From: Akkermansia sp. N21116
GTDB lineage: Bacteria > Verrucomicrobiota > Verrucomicrobiia > Verrucomicrobiales > Akkermansiaceae
Length of the DNA stretch: 64,000 nucleotides
NCBI RefSeq assembly: GCF_029854705.2
Contig: NZ_CP139035.1
Coordinates: forward strand, 1,178,001 to 1,242,000
Direction: 5' to 3'
This document shows, in pieces, positions 23,771-34,474 of the stretch. Made by a program: the position numbers and the translations under genes. Below the pieces are notes generated by a model. The model saw only the letters and a list, made by a program, of their open reading frames with translations. It did not search any database and was not told the origin of the DNA. Each line of letters starts with the position of its first letter. The stretch's first letter is position 1.

Positions 23771-24826
23771 ATGTATTTCCGTATAGTTTCATTTTTCCTT
23801 TTGGCTGCGGCCATTTTTTCAGGAATTTGTTTTTCGGATGAGCTCCCCGAGCGCATCCGTGGCATGGATGCCAAGTACCGGGAGCGGATACGGACTGTCT
23901 GTGCTCCGCTTATTGCTTCGCATGTGACTGAGATGAAGGGATTACAGATGAAATGCATAGAGATGTCCGACTTTGAGACTGCCAAGGCTATTCAGGCATA
24001 TTGCGAGGCATTGAAGAACAATCCCGAACCAGCGGCGGGAGAGGAGGGCGGAGTTTCTCCCATGTCTTATTTTATGAAAGGGGCCTGGGTTTCTCCCAAT
24101 CTCTGGTCACATTATATCCATCCTCAGTTGTATATGTATGCTCATGATTCCAAGAAACGTTGGACGAAGACGCTTGGCAAGGTGGATATGAACTTGTCCA
24201 ATCCGGAGGTTCTTGTTCTGGAGGGCGGGGAGAGAGTTTGGGCTTTTGTCGATCCGACAACGCTTGTCCAATATACGGCGTCGAACAAGGCGGTGGATCT
24301 CATGCTTTTCAAGATGGCCGAGAGCACGCAGGGATCAACATTGGCGGATCAGTTCCAAAAAGCCCGAGCGATGTACAAAACCCGCTATGTCCGAGCATGC
24401 AATGCCGACACGGTCAAATATGTAAACTACTTGGGCAAGGTTCTTCGGGATGTTTTGGAGGCAGGAGAAATTGATACGGCCGAGAAGTTGAGACGGTACA
24501 TTAATACTCTTTCCTCCGGAGGACCTGTTTCTGATGCACATTCTTCCGTTGGCGCCGATCTTGCCGGTGTCTGGCAGGAGGAAGGAGGCAAGCACTGGAT
24601 GTATTCCTTGAAAAACAAGAAGCAGCTGGAAACATGGGATCCCGGTAATATCAGAGTCCGCAAGTTCCTTTCCTACCGTTCATCGTCTCCGAGTGGACAT
24701 GTCCATACATTTGCAGGTGATGGGGACGAGTTGGTTTACATGGTACGTGTGGGAGAGCGGCTTTACGCCTTGTCACCTACCAATAAGTCCAGATATCCTA
24801 TCCTGAAAAAAGTGGCGGTGCCATAA
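23771..24826 (+). CDS. secreted protein of unknown function
   Basis: This 351-residue protein has an N-terminal signal peptide (MYFRIVSFFLLAAAIFSGIC, cleavage probably near SDELP). An upstream ATG at 23717 would put 18 extra residues before the signal. The mature part starts with a charged helical region (DAKYRERIRTVCAPLIASHV) and then an area with many Trp and Tyr residues. Similar helical secreted proteins occur in Verrucomicrobia, but I cannot name a family. No catalytic motif is seen. Confidence 0.65.
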   Translation: MYFRIVSFFLLAAAIFSGICFSDELPERIRGMDAKYRERIRTVCAPLIASHVTEMKGLQMKCIEMSDFETAKAIQAYCEALKNNPEPAAGEEGGVSPMSYFMKGAWVSPNLWSHYIHPQLYMYAHDSKKRWTKTLGKVDMNLSNPEVLVLEGGERVWAFVDPTTLVQYTASNKAVDLMLFKMAESTQGSTLADQFQKARAMYKTRYVRACNADTVKYVNYLGKVLRDVLEAGEIDTAEKLRRYINTLSSGGPVSDAHSSVGADLAGVWQEEGGKHWMYSLKNKKQLETWDPGNIRVRKFLSYRSSSPSGHVHTFAGDGDELVYMVRVGERLYALSPTNKSRYPILKKVAVP

Positions 24827-24925
24827 AGTTTTGTTCCCGTCTGTGGATGAATATTGATAGATTGGCACAGGAGATTTCGTATAGAGAAAGAAGTCTCCTG
24901 TGGTTCTATATACCTTTGACCATTT

Positions 24926-26074
24926 ATGAATAATACCCCTCTCCCGCAATCCCATGGCTCTCACGTGGCATGGGTTGATGTTCTGCGTATCTTTGCCTGT
25001 TTCCTTGTTGTGCTGGCTCATTGCTGTGATCCTTTTGTCGGCAATGCCTCCAACGATATGTTTGATTTTCAATGCGGAGCTTTTTGGGGCAGCATGGTTA
25101 GACCGTGCGTTCCTCTTTTTGCGATGATCTCGGGAGTTCTCCTGTTCCCGATAACCGGCGATACGGCGACGTTCTACTCCAAACGCTTGAAGAGGATACT
25201 GATTCCGCTGGTGGTCTGGTCATTGGCTCTGCCGCTGATGTACTATGGCTATTTTTCCACCGGTATTCAGACGAGCAATCCCAATATCGACATGTCCACT
25301 TACACCTGGCAAGCGACGTTATCGAAGTTGTACACGTTCATCTTTAACTTCAATTATGATACAACGCCTCTGTGGTACCTTTACATGCTTGCGGGCATCT
25401 ACCTGTTTATGCCGATTATCGGAGGTTGGTTGAACCAAGCGAGCCGCAAGGACATTCAATTGTTCCTGAAGCTTTGGGTGTGTAGCATGTGCCTTCCCTA
25501 TGTTCAGATGCTGGCTCCGTTCCTGGGCTATGAGGGAAACTTCGGCAACATGGGAATTTTGGGGGTGTGTGACTGGAACCCATACGGTACATTCTATTAC
25601 TTCTCCGGTTTCATTGGCTACATGGTTCTTGCCCATTATTTGGTCAAATATCCTTTGAAATGGAGTTGGACGAAGACTTTGTCCGTAGCCGGATCTTTGT
25701 TTCTGGCAGGCTATGCCATTACGCTTTTCGGTTTTTTGGAAATCCAGAAGAATTTCCCCGGAGATGCTGCGAAATTGGAGATCTGCTGGTACTTTTCAGG
25801 CATCAATGTTTTCATGATGACTTACGCCATGTTTATCGTCGTGCAAAAGATCAGGATATTTCCCAATCCGTTCCTGACTAAAGTGGCGGCTTTGACATTC
25901 GGTATTTATTTGTGCCACTTCGTGCTGGTACAGTGTTCCTATGACCTGCTGATCGGGATTCCCCTGGCTGCCTATGTGAAGATTCCGCTGATTGCCTGTG
26001 TGGCTTTTGCTATCTCTCTGGCGTTGGTCTGGGTGTTGAGCCTGACTCGTTTGACTCGCAAGAGTATTATGTGA
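24926..26074 (+). CDS. integral membrane acyltransferase family 3 protein
   Basis: This 382-residue polytopic protein has the family 3 opening (WVDVLRIFACFLVVLAHCCD, with R and H), FAMISGVLLFPITG, a cytosolic basic loop (FYSKRLKRILIPLVVW) and about ten helices in all. It is more like the WecH/OatB branch than the OafA-like enzyme at 7017-8165. It would O-acetylate a surface polysaccharide or lipid-linked sugar at the inner membrane. It is transcribed alone and converges on rho across a bidirectional hairpin. Confidence 0.87.
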   Translation: MNNTPLPQSHGSHVAWVDVLRIFACFLVVLAHCCDPFVGNASNDMFDFQCGAFWGSMVRPCVPLFAMISGVLLFPITGDTATFYSKRLKRILIPLVVWSLALPLMYYGYFSTGIQTSNPNIDMSTYTWQATLSKLYTFIFNFNYDTTPLWYLYMLAGIYLFMPIIGGWLNQASRKDIQLFLKLWVCSMCLPYVQMLAPFLGYEGNFGNMGILGVCDWNPYGTFYYFSGFIGYMVLAHYLVKYPLKWSWTKTLSVAGSLFLAGYAITLFGFLEIQKNFPGDAAKLEICWYFSGINVFMMTYAMFIVVQKIRIFPNPFLTKVAALTFGIYLCHFVLVQCSYDLLIGIPLAAYVKIPLIACVAFAISLALVWVLSLTRLTRKSIM

Positions 26075-26141
26075 GAGAGACTTTGGCGTCGTCCGCCGGG
26101 TGATCTTGCTGGATCTTTACCGGAGGTTCTTTTTAACGAAA

Positions 26142-26175
26142 ATCGCCATCCCGACACGGTGGTCGAGATGGCGAT
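26142..26175. terminator. bidirectional terminator between acyltransferase and rho
   Basis: ATCGCCATC (26142-26150) pairs with GATGGCGAT (26167-26175); an inner CGAC/GTCG continues the stem. It lies between the ends of convergent genes, with short T-runs on both sides. Confidence 0.75.
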
Positions 26176-26196
26176 AAAGAACTTGAGTAAGGTTTT

Positions 26197-28080
26197 TTAA
26201 GCCCTTTGCTTGAGATCGATGAGCATCTGTGTGTTGCTGGGGTATTTCCTCAGGAAAAAGAGGAAACGCTCCATTGCTTCAACAGGCTTGTGTCCAGCCA
26301 GGGCACGACGGATCAGATGGATCTTGTACAACCAGTTTTCCGGCAGGATGAGTTCCTCCCGGCGCGTGCCGGACTTCAGTATATCTACAGCGGGATAGAT
26401 GTACTGCTCCGCGATGCGGCGATTGAGAACGAGTTCCATGTTGCCCGTCCCTTTGAATTCCTGAAAGATCAGATCGTCCATACGACTGTTCGTTTCGATC
26501 AGGGCAGTGGCGATTATCGTTAGAGAACCTGCCTGCCGCGTATTGCGGGCGGCAGCGAAAAGGCGGCGCGGCATTTCAAGGGCACGGGCATCGATCCCGC
26601 CGGACATCGTCCGACCACTGCCTTTATCGGCATTGTTGTAGGCTCGTGCCAAGCGGGTGATGGAATCCATCAGGAGGAAGACATGTTCTCCGGCTTCGAC
26701 GAGGCGTTTGGCACGTTCGATACAAAGTTCGGCCAGACGACAGTGATCGCGGACTTTGCCGTCGTTCGAGGATGCATAGACTTCGGCTCCCTGGATGTTG
26801 CGCTGGAATTCGGTGACTTCTTCCGGTCTTTCGTCAACCAGAAGGATCATTAAATGCATCGAGTCTCGGTAATTCTCGCGGATAGCTTCCGCCATATGTT
26901 GGAGGAAAGTCGTTTTCCCGGTGCGGGGCGGGGCGACGATCAGTCCGCGCTGGCCGCGACCGACTGGGGCCATCAGGTCGAGTGTCCGGGTGGTATAGCG
27001 CTCGGGCGTCGTTTCAAAGATGATGCGTTTGTTGGGATTGACTGCTTTGAGTTCGTCAAAATGGGGCAGGAGGCGGGCTTCTTCCCAGTTTTTACCGTTG
27101 ACAGAGGTGATTTCCGTGAGTTGGATGCCTTTGGGATGGCGACGGGCAATCCCGTGAAGCCAGACGGCATGGCGGAGGCCATGGGTGCGTATAATTTCGT
27201 TGGAGACATACACGGCATCCCTTGCCTGCTCGAACCCCGTTTCCTGAGTACGGAGGAACCCAAATCCTTTGGGCGTGATTTCCAGCAAACCGTCGACTTC
27301 TTCCGGAGGGCCGTATTCGATGGGCTGACGGGGGGATAACTGTTCGCGGTTGTCGTCGTTGTTGTTGTTCTTGCGGGTACGGGCGTCACGCAGATTTTCA
27401 CGGACGGAGGGGCGATCACCCTGCTGGTAATTGCGGTTGTTGTCGCGGCGTCCTCTTTTGTTGTTATTGTTGTTCCGGAATTTGTTATTGCGGTTGAAGC
27501 CCTGCCCCTGCTGTTTAGGAAAGCCATCTCGATCCTGGCGGCTGTTTTCCTGCGATTCTTCTTGTTCCCGGGCTACGGTTGCGTCCTTCGTTTGTTCGTT
27601 GGATGGCTGTTTAGGTTCCGGGGATGCATCTTCGGACACGGATGAGGCAGTTTGATCCGGTTGTTCGGGGATTTCTACCGTTACGGTTTTTTTCCGGACG
27701 ACGCGTTTCCGGACGGATTTGACCGGGACTTCTCCTTCTCCCGCCGGAATTTCATGAACCGGGGCAGGGAGAAGATCCGCAGTTGTTTGAGCCTGATCTC
27801 CTTCCTTGGAGGCTTTAACGGTACGTTTGCGGCGGTCGACTGCCTTGGGTTTGGGGGGAACAGTTGGCTCTTCGGCGGCTGAAGCTGTTTCCAAGGCAAG
27901 GGAATCCGTAGCCTTTACTGTTGTTGCAGAGGCCTGTTTTTCCGTATCGGCCGTTTTTTTACGACCGGTTGTTTTGCGCGGGACGGATGCCGGAGTTGCC
28001 GATTTGCGGACAACCCTCTTTTTAGGGGCGGGAATGGGTTCGGAACCTTCAGCCGTCCCTTCAGGGAGAGTATCAGACAT
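26197..28080 (-). CDS. rho: transcription termination factor Rho with a long N-terminal extension
   Basis: At 627 residues it is about 200 longer than Escherichia coli Rho (419). Residues 1-250 are a low-complexity region: a Lys/Thr/Pro-rich part, then an Asn/Arg-rich part (RNNNNNKRGRRDNNRNYQQ). The standard core follows: an OB-fold with GLLEITPKGFGFLR, Walker A VAPPRTGKTTF, Walker B with MILLVDERPEEVTEF, and the Q/R loops (MDSITRLARAYN, GRTMSGGIDARAL). Rho is a hexameric RNA helicase that terminates transcription. The basic extension probably adds RNA binding or phase separation, as described for Bacteroides Rho. It follows yebC by 35 nt. Confidence 0.96.
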   Translation of the reverse strand: MSDTLPEGTAEGSEPIPAPKKRVVRKSATPASVPRKTTGRKKTADTEKQASATTVKATDSLALETASAAEEPTVPPKPKAVDRRKRTVKASKEGDQAQTTADLLPAPVHEIPAGEGEVPVKSVRKRVVRKKTVTVEIPEQPDQTASSVSEDASPEPKQPSNEQTKDATVAREQEESQENSRQDRDGFPKQQGQGFNRNNKFRNNNNNKRGRRDNNRNYQQGDRPSVRENLRDARTRKNNNNDDNREQLSPRQPIEYGPPEEVDGLLEITPKGFGFLRTQETGFEQARDAVYVSNEIIRTHGLRHAVWLHGIARRHPKGIQLTEITSVNGKNWEEARLLPHFDELKAVNPNKRIIFETTPERYTTRTLDLMAPVGRGQRGLIVAPPRTGKTTFLQHMAEAIRENYRDSMHLMILLVDERPEEVTEFQRNIQGAEVYASSNDGKVRDHCRLAELCIERAKRLVEAGEHVFLLMDSITRLARAYNNADKGSGRTMSGGIDARALEMPRRLFAAARNTRQAGSLTIIATALIETNSRMDDLIFQEFKGTGNMELVLNRRIAEQYIYPAVDILKSGTRREELILPENWLYKIHLIRRALAGHKPVEAMERFLFFLRKYPSNTQMLIDLKQRA

Positions 28081-28115
28081 GAAAAAATGTGGGGGGAAAT
28101 GGGGAAGTCCCCGTT

Positions 28116-28874
28116 TTAAGCGTCGAGTTGCTCAAGGAGTTCTTCAGCAATGTCAAAATTGGAGAAGACATTAAGCGTATCGTCATAATCGTCCAGAAGT
28201 TCGAAAAGTCTGGTTGCTTTTTTGGCGACTTCCAGATCCGTGATGACTGTGACGTTCTGAGGAACGTAGATGAGCTTCATGGATGTCAACATGTGACCGG
28301 CAGCGCGCAGGGCTGAGGCTACATTGCCAAGTTCCGTGGGAGGAGTGGTGAAAACCCATTCGTTGTCGTTCTCGCCGGGTTCCACATCATCGGCACCTGC
28401 GTCCATGGCAAGTTCCATTGAAGAATCTTCGTCCAAAGTTTCGGAGAGGAGACGGACTTCTCCCTTGCGGTCGAACTGGTAGGCGACCGAGCCGGGAGTG
28501 GCGATGGAACCGCCGTTTTTGGTGAAGATCGTGCGGATTTCCGAATTGGAACGGTTGGTGTTGTCCGTGGCAATTTCAATGAGAAGAGCTGTGCCGTTCG
28601 GGCCATAGCCTTCGTAGGTGATTTCCTGGATTGCGGCTCCCCCCATATCTCCGGCACCTTTTTTAATGGCGCGCTCGATGTTTTCCTTGGGAGTGGATAC
28701 CGACTTGGCTCCGTCGATTGCGGCCCGCAAACGCGGGTTCATATCCGGGTCGCTGCCTCCCTGTTTAACGGCAAGCGTAATTTCATGGGCGTAGCGAGCG
28801 AAGATTTTCCCCTTTTTAGCGTCGGCGGCAGCCTTCGTATATTTGATCTTGGACCATTTATTATGTCCGGACAT
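28116..28874 (-). CDS. yebC: YebC/PmpR-type regulator or translation factor
   Basis: This 252-residue protein starts MSGHNKWSKIKYTKAAADAK, the family hallmark. Further blocks: ARYAHEITLAVKQGG, NPRLRAAIDGAKS, KENIERAIKKGAGD, YEGYGPNGTALLIEI and FTKNGGSIA. YebC-family proteins are DNA-binding regulators or, for some members, relieve ribosome stalling. The frame extends another 63 codons upstream, but the MSGHNKW start is decided by family alignment. It is directly upstream of rho with 35 nt between, so probably one operon. Confidence 0.96.
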   Translation of the reverse strand: MSGHNKWSKIKYTKAAADAKKGKIFARYAHEITLAVKQGGSDPDMNPRLRAAIDGAKSVSTPKENIERAIKKGAGDMGGAAIQEITYEGYGPNGTALLIEIATDNTNRSNSEIRTIFTKNGGSIATPGSVAYQFDRKGEVRLLSETLDEDSSMELAMDAGADDVEPGENDNEWVFTTPPTELGNVASALRAAGHMLTSMKLIYVPQNVTVITDLEVAKKATRLFELLDDYDDTLNVFSNFDIAEELLEQLDA

Positions 28875-30304
<1,430 letters not shown>

Positions 30305-30311
30305 TCCTTTC

Positions 30312-31373
30312 ATGATGATTCCGTCTACTTCCATGAATGTTCTAATTATCGGTCAAGGCATTGCCGGCACCTGTCTTGCATGGGAATTGCAGAGACGAGG
30401 CGTGAACTTCATGGTAGTAGACAAGCCCTTGGGCGAGACGGCCTCCCGCGTGGCTGCCGGTCTTGTCAATCCGATGACGGGTAGAGCTTTTCGTCCGGGC
30501 TGGAGGCAGGCTGAGTGTTTGTCTGCCGCTGCCGGATTTTATCCTGAAACGGAACGAGAACTTCACGGATCATGGTGGCAGAAGACCCCTATTTTCCGGG
30601 AATTGGAAACGGAGGATCAGCTTGAAATCTGGAAAGAACGCCAGATGGACGAAGCTTCATCCGCTTATGCCGGTCCCTTGTTTCCGTGGCCGGAAGGTTG
30701 GAATGGCAAGGGTAGCGCGGCTTATACGCGCGGCGCTGCTGTTCTCCATGTGGAAGGATTTGTGAATGCAGCTCGTGCCTTGTGGGTTTCCGAAGGCAGA
30801 TTGAAGGAAGGTGTGGTAACGCCAGAATCTGTCGTGTCGGATGGCGATGCGTGGCTGTGGGATGGAGGCAGATATACCCATGTCGTCTGGTGTACGGGCT
30901 GGGAGGCCGGACTTCACCCAGCCATGGCTCCGTTGAAGGGCAGACCGTCCAAGGGGACGATTCTCGATTTGGCACTGCCTGAACTGGAGTGGAAATCGGG
31001 TATTCTGCATTTTGGTCATTGGCTGGTACACAGGGACGGTATCTGGCGTTTCGGTGCCACCTATGCGTGGTCTTGGGATGATCCGGGCGTTCCGGAGGCT
31101 CCAGCCATACAAGAGCTAATGCTCAGTATCGTTCGCAGATACAAAGGCAGCGATCTTGGTTATTTGAGGGCTCGGGCCGCCGTCCGTCCGATTATCCGCC
31201 GCAGCCAGCCGGTTGCCGGCCCTATCCCGGGATTGGCCGGGCAATACGTGTTCTCGGGGCTGGGCAGCAAGGGTGTGACGACTGCGCCGTGGACAGCTGC
31301 GGCACTGGCCGCTTTTTTGCACGAAGGGACGGAAATCCCCTCGGATTTATCTCCTTCCTCATTTTGGAAGTAA
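30312..31373 (+). CDS. FAD-dependent oxidoreductase of the DAO type
   Basis: This 353-residue protein has the Rossmann dinucleotide site right at the N-terminus (VLIIGQGIAGTCLAWELQRR), the acidic strand end VVDKPLG, and a late FAD block (IPGLAGQYVFSGLGSKGVTT) typical of D-amino-acid oxidase, glycine oxidase and MnmC C-domain relatives. ATG 30312 gives MMIPSTS; ATG 30333 (MNVLII) is an equally possible, tighter start. It follows leuB by 7 nt and may be co-transcribed. The amine substrate cannot be deduced. Confidence 0.78.
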   Translation: MMIPSTSMNVLIIGQGIAGTCLAWELQRRGVNFMVVDKPLGETASRVAAGLVNPMTGRAFRPGWRQAECLSAAAGFYPETERELHGSWWQKTPIFRELETEDQLEIWKERQMDEASSAYAGPLFPWPEGWNGKGSAAYTRGAAVLHVEGFVNAARALWVSEGRLKEGVVTPESVVSDGDAWLWDGGRYTHVVWCTGWEAGLHPAMAPLKGRPSKGTILDLALPELEWKSGILHFGHWLVHRDGIWRFGATYAWSWDDPGVPEAPAIQELMLSIVRRYKGSDLGYLRARAAVRPIIRRSQPVAGPIPGLAGQYVFSGLGSKGVTTAPWTAAALAAFLHEGTEIPSDLSPSSFWK

Positions 31374-31471
31374 GGTTCCCTCTGTTCCTCCTCTTCTAGG
31401 AAAGTTTTCCCGGAAACCGGCGTAGCTGGACTAATCGACGGCTCCCGGGACAAGCGGAAATCCTGAATGAT

Positions 31472-33430
31472 TCACGGAACGATAACTGTAAGATTTTTGA
31501 TCTCGCCCTTGAAGTTTCCTGTTTTCTCAAGCGGGAAGACGAGGGTGCGAACACAGGCGATCGCCTTGTCTTTGCCTCCGCGTGGAACACGGATGATGTC
31601 GAGAGATTCCTTCAATTGTCCGTTTACATACAATTTGGTGCTCCGGCTATCTCCTTCGATACCCAGTTGGACCTCCTTGTCCAGAGGTACCGTATAGTCA
31701 AAGGTGTACAGATAACCGTCGCGCTCGAAACCGAGTTTTCCTTCCTTCGGGTCACTGAGGTAAACCATGGCATTCGGGGACTGGAAGAGGATGGTTCCCT
31801 TGGGATTGTCTGCCGCTTTCAATGTGAAGTCTACGCGGTATCCATAACCGATTTCCTTCATCCCGGTGCTTTCCCCGGAAGCGAGGGTTTCTTTTTGCAG
31901 GATGATACCCTTGCCGTTTCTGACTCGGCCCATGATATTGACACCGGGGGCTTCGCTGAGATTTTGGCGGAGTGATTCGAATTGTTCAAAGGGTCGCAGT
32001 CCTCTTCCTCCCGTCCACATCTTGACGGCAAGCGTTTGCATGGCGGGGAAGACGCGGTGGTGGACATCCTTTTCGGAAATGCCGTTGCCGACGTGGTCGT
32101 TCCACACGGCGAACATGCCGCCTTTGATTTTCGGATCGCCTTCTTCGAATTTCGCGTTTCCGATTTGATTGGGTTCCCAGGAATTATACAGATGCTTCGT
32201 ATTGAGATAATTGTAATAGTATCCTGCTTCCGGGACAATGTAGAGCAGGCCATCCGGGATGCTGACAAGGTCGTATCCCTGTTTTACCATGTCTTTAGGC
32301 TGGGCATAGTTGTTGTGCCATGCGTACATGAGAACATTGTCCGCTTTGACCGGAGTATCTCCTTTGGCATGGGTCAGAGCACCCCAGATTGCTGCCTGTT
32401 TGCCGTAGCTTTCCACGAGGCGAATGTAGTGGTCGGTGAAAGAACGGAACTTTTCAACGACTTCCTTTTTGGCGTTGGAGTATTCATCCGTGCCGATATG
32501 AACCTGTTTGCCGCGGAAGACGGGGTTGGGGCCGGAGAGATACTCTTTGAATAATCCGTCCATAAACGTGTAAGTCTCCGGGTTGAAAAGATCCAGGTGA
32601 TCCATGCCATATTCCTTGCTGCCTATTTCGGGTTTGTAGTGCGAAAAGGCCAGAGAATGGGCGGGAACGTCGATTTCGGGAATGATGTTGACGCCTCTGC
32701 TTTCCGCTTGCTTCTGGAGATTGATGAATTCCGCTTTGGTGTAAGAACCGTCCTTGGCCGTTAGGCCCGGATAGGTATCGCATTCCAGCCGGAAAGCGGC
32801 ATAGGTCTTGTCCCAGTCTTCGTCGAAAAACCCCTTGAATCCATTGTCATTCAGATGAATATGGAATGTATTCATCTTGTAGTAAGCCATGAACTTGACG
32901 TAGTCTTGAAGGAAGTCGATCGTAAAGAATTTGCGCCCGCAGTCCAACATGAATCCCCGGATCGGGTATTGCGGGTAGTCCAGAGTTCTGCCCTTGGGCA
33001 ATTGAAGTTCGGGGGATTGTTCAAGAAGCTGGAGCATGGTGCGCGTTGCCCAGTATACTCCCTTCGGATCATTGCCGATGACGTTGACGGTTTCATCGAT
33101 ATCAAGAGAATACGCTTCTTCGTTTTTGTTCGGCAGTTCCCCTAGGGAGAGAATGATATCTCCGGGATTCGGCTGGCCGATGCGCACGGGGATCTCCCGT
33201 CCGAACATGGTTTTGATATCCGCAGCAAATTCATGAGCAACAGGCATGAGCTTATCCTTAACGACACTGGGGATGACAATTGCCGTTCCTCCGGTGAATT
33301 GCCATATGCCCTCGTCTCCGACCCACTCTCTGAGTTCGGGAATGACAAACGGTTTCTCATTCGGCTGGGCAAATGCCAGAACGGGCCCCAGCAGGGACAG
33401 AGAGGATAAAATGAAGAGTTTCTTGATCAC
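31472..33430 (-). CDS. secreted GH20 beta-N-acetylhexosaminidase with a C-terminal LamG-like domain
   Basis: This 652-residue protein starts at a GTG (VIKKLFILSSLSLLGPVLAFA), giving a clean signal peptide; no ATG in this frame fits, and the frame upstream of it overlaps hisF. A GH20b domain (about 30-140) is followed by the catalytic barrel (RGFMLDCGRKFFTIDFLQ, HIHLNDNGF, IIPEIDVPAHSLAF, and the catalytic Asp-Glu pair in HIGTDEYSNA). Residues beyond about 480 look like a concanavalin-type binding domain. It would release terminal GlcNAc or GalNAc from mucin or other glycans outside the cell or in the periplasm. Two GH20 genes and nagA in the window fit mucin use. Confidence 0.92.
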   Translation of the reverse strand: MIKKLFILSSLSLLGPVLAFAQPNEKPFVIPELREWVGDEGIWQFTGGTAIVIPSVVKDKLMPVAHEFAADIKTMFGREIPVRIGQPNPGDIILSLGELPNKNEEAYSLDIDETVNVIGNDPKGVYWATRTMLQLLEQSPELQLPKGRTLDYPQYPIRGFMLDCGRKFFTIDFLQDYVKFMAYYKMNTFHIHLNDNGFKGFFDEDWDKTYAAFRLECDTYPGLTAKDGSYTKAEFINLQKQAESRGVNIIPEIDVPAHSLAFSHYKPEIGSKEYGMDHLDLFNPETYTFMDGLFKEYLSGPNPVFRGKQVHIGTDEYSNAKKEVVEKFRSFTDHYIRLVESYGKQAAIWGALTHAKGDTPVKADNVLMYAWHNNYAQPKDMVKQGYDLVSIPDGLLYIVPEAGYYYNYLNTKHLYNSWEPNQIGNAKFEEGDPKIKGGMFAVWNDHVGNGISEKDVHHRVFPAMQTLAVKMWTGGRGLRPFEQFESLRQNLSEAPGVNIMGRVRNGKGIILQKETLASGESTGMKEIGYGYRVDFTLKAADNPKGTILFQSPNAMVYLSDPKEGKLGFERDGYLYTFDYTVPLDKEVQLGIEGDSRSTKLYVNGQLKESLDIIRVPRGGKDKAIACVRTLVFPLEKTGNFKGEIKNLTVIVP

Positions 33431-33611
33431 GGACAGGAATACGTACTCTCTGCGATGAATCTTTCTCCATTGTAACGGAAAGACGTGCTTGAAAGAAAAG
33501 ATTGGAAAAAACCAACGTATCCGATGCCTTTGGAGGCAACAAACAGGAAGCTCTCGGCGGCGGTGTAATTCATCCGGACCGAAACCTGTTTGCCCGGATG
33601 TTTCCGTTGGC

Positions 33612-34385
33612 TTAGCAGAGGGGACGTACGGGGATGCCCTTCGTTGTGAAATAGGCCTTGGCTTCCGGTACCGTATGTTCGCCGAAATGGAAGATTGAGG
33701 CTGCCAGGACAGCATCGGCCTTGCCTTCCGTGAGGACATCGACCATGTGATCCAGGTTGCCGGCACCTCCGCTGGCGATGACCGGTATGCCGACAGCTTC
33801 GCTGACGGCTCGCGTCAGGGCAATATCGTAACCCGCTTTGGCTCCATCGGCATCCATGCTGGTCAGCAGGATTTCCCCGGCGCCCCGACGTTCTGCTTCG
33901 AGTGCCCATTCCACGGCATCCAGGCCGACGAAGTTGCGCCCGCCGTGGGTGTACACTCCCCATTTGCCGGAGGCCAGGCGTTTGGCGTCAATAGCGACGA
34001 CGATACACTGGTTGCCGAACGCCGTAGCCCCTTCATTGATGAGATCTGGACGATTAATGGCTGCCGTATTCAGAGAAACTTTGTCGGCTCCGGCCAAAAG
34101 CATTTCTCGCATGTCCTCAACCTTCCGAATGCCGCCACCGACAGTCAGGGGCATGAAACAGCAGTCCGCCGTTCTGCGAACAACATCGACCATCGTTGCT
34201 CGTCCGTCGGATGAGGCTGTGATGTCGAGAAAGACGAGTTCATCCGCTTCCTGCCTGTCATAGGCCATAGCACATTCGACAGGATCACCGGCGTCGCGGA
34301 GATTGATGAAATTGGTACCTTTGACGACACGACCGTTCGTGACGTCCAGACAGGGAATGATACGTTTTGCCAGCACGAAGACCAT
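33612..34385 (-). CDS. hisF: imidazole glycerol phosphate synthase cyclase subunit HisF
   Basis: This 257-residue beta-alpha barrel starts [15 protein letters not shown]. The phosphate-binding and catalytic residues are in [18 protein letters not shown] (first Asp) and [15 protein letters not shown] (second Asp), with [19 protein letters not shown] and [11 protein letters not shown] as the two half-barrel phosphate loops. It makes imidazole glycerol phosphate in histidine synthesis together with HisH, whose gene is not in this window. The frame opens 11 codons earlier, but this start matches the family. Confidence 0.96.
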   Translation of the reverse strand: MVFVLAKRIIPCLDVTNGRVVKGTNFINLRDAGDPVECAMAYDRQEADELVFLDITASSDGRATMVDVVRRTADCCFMPLTVGGGIRKVEDMREMLLAGADKVSLNTAAINRPDLINEGATAFGNQCIVVAIDAKRLASGKWGVYTHGGRNFVGLDAVEWALEAERRGAGEILLTSMDADGAKAGYDIALTRAVSEAVGIPVIASGGAGNLDHMVDVLTEGKADAVLAASIFHFGEHTVPEAKAYFTTKGIPVRPLC

Positions 34386-34474
34386 GTAGCCACTATTTTG
34401 CCGTGAGGGGAAGCTCAAATTGCGCTTGTTAGCGCCGAAACAAAGGGTAAACTGTGCATCTGCCTCCTTTCGTC

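Noticed and set aside
31472-33766. Extension of the first GH20 protein to 764 residues
   Set aside because: The extra N-terminal part lies over the 3' end of hisF and gives no domain; the GTG at 33430 gives a proper signal peptide.
33427-33963. Leftward frame of 178 codons overlapping hisF
   Set aside because: It is a shadow of hisF in another frame with low-complexity Arg/Gly/Ser content.
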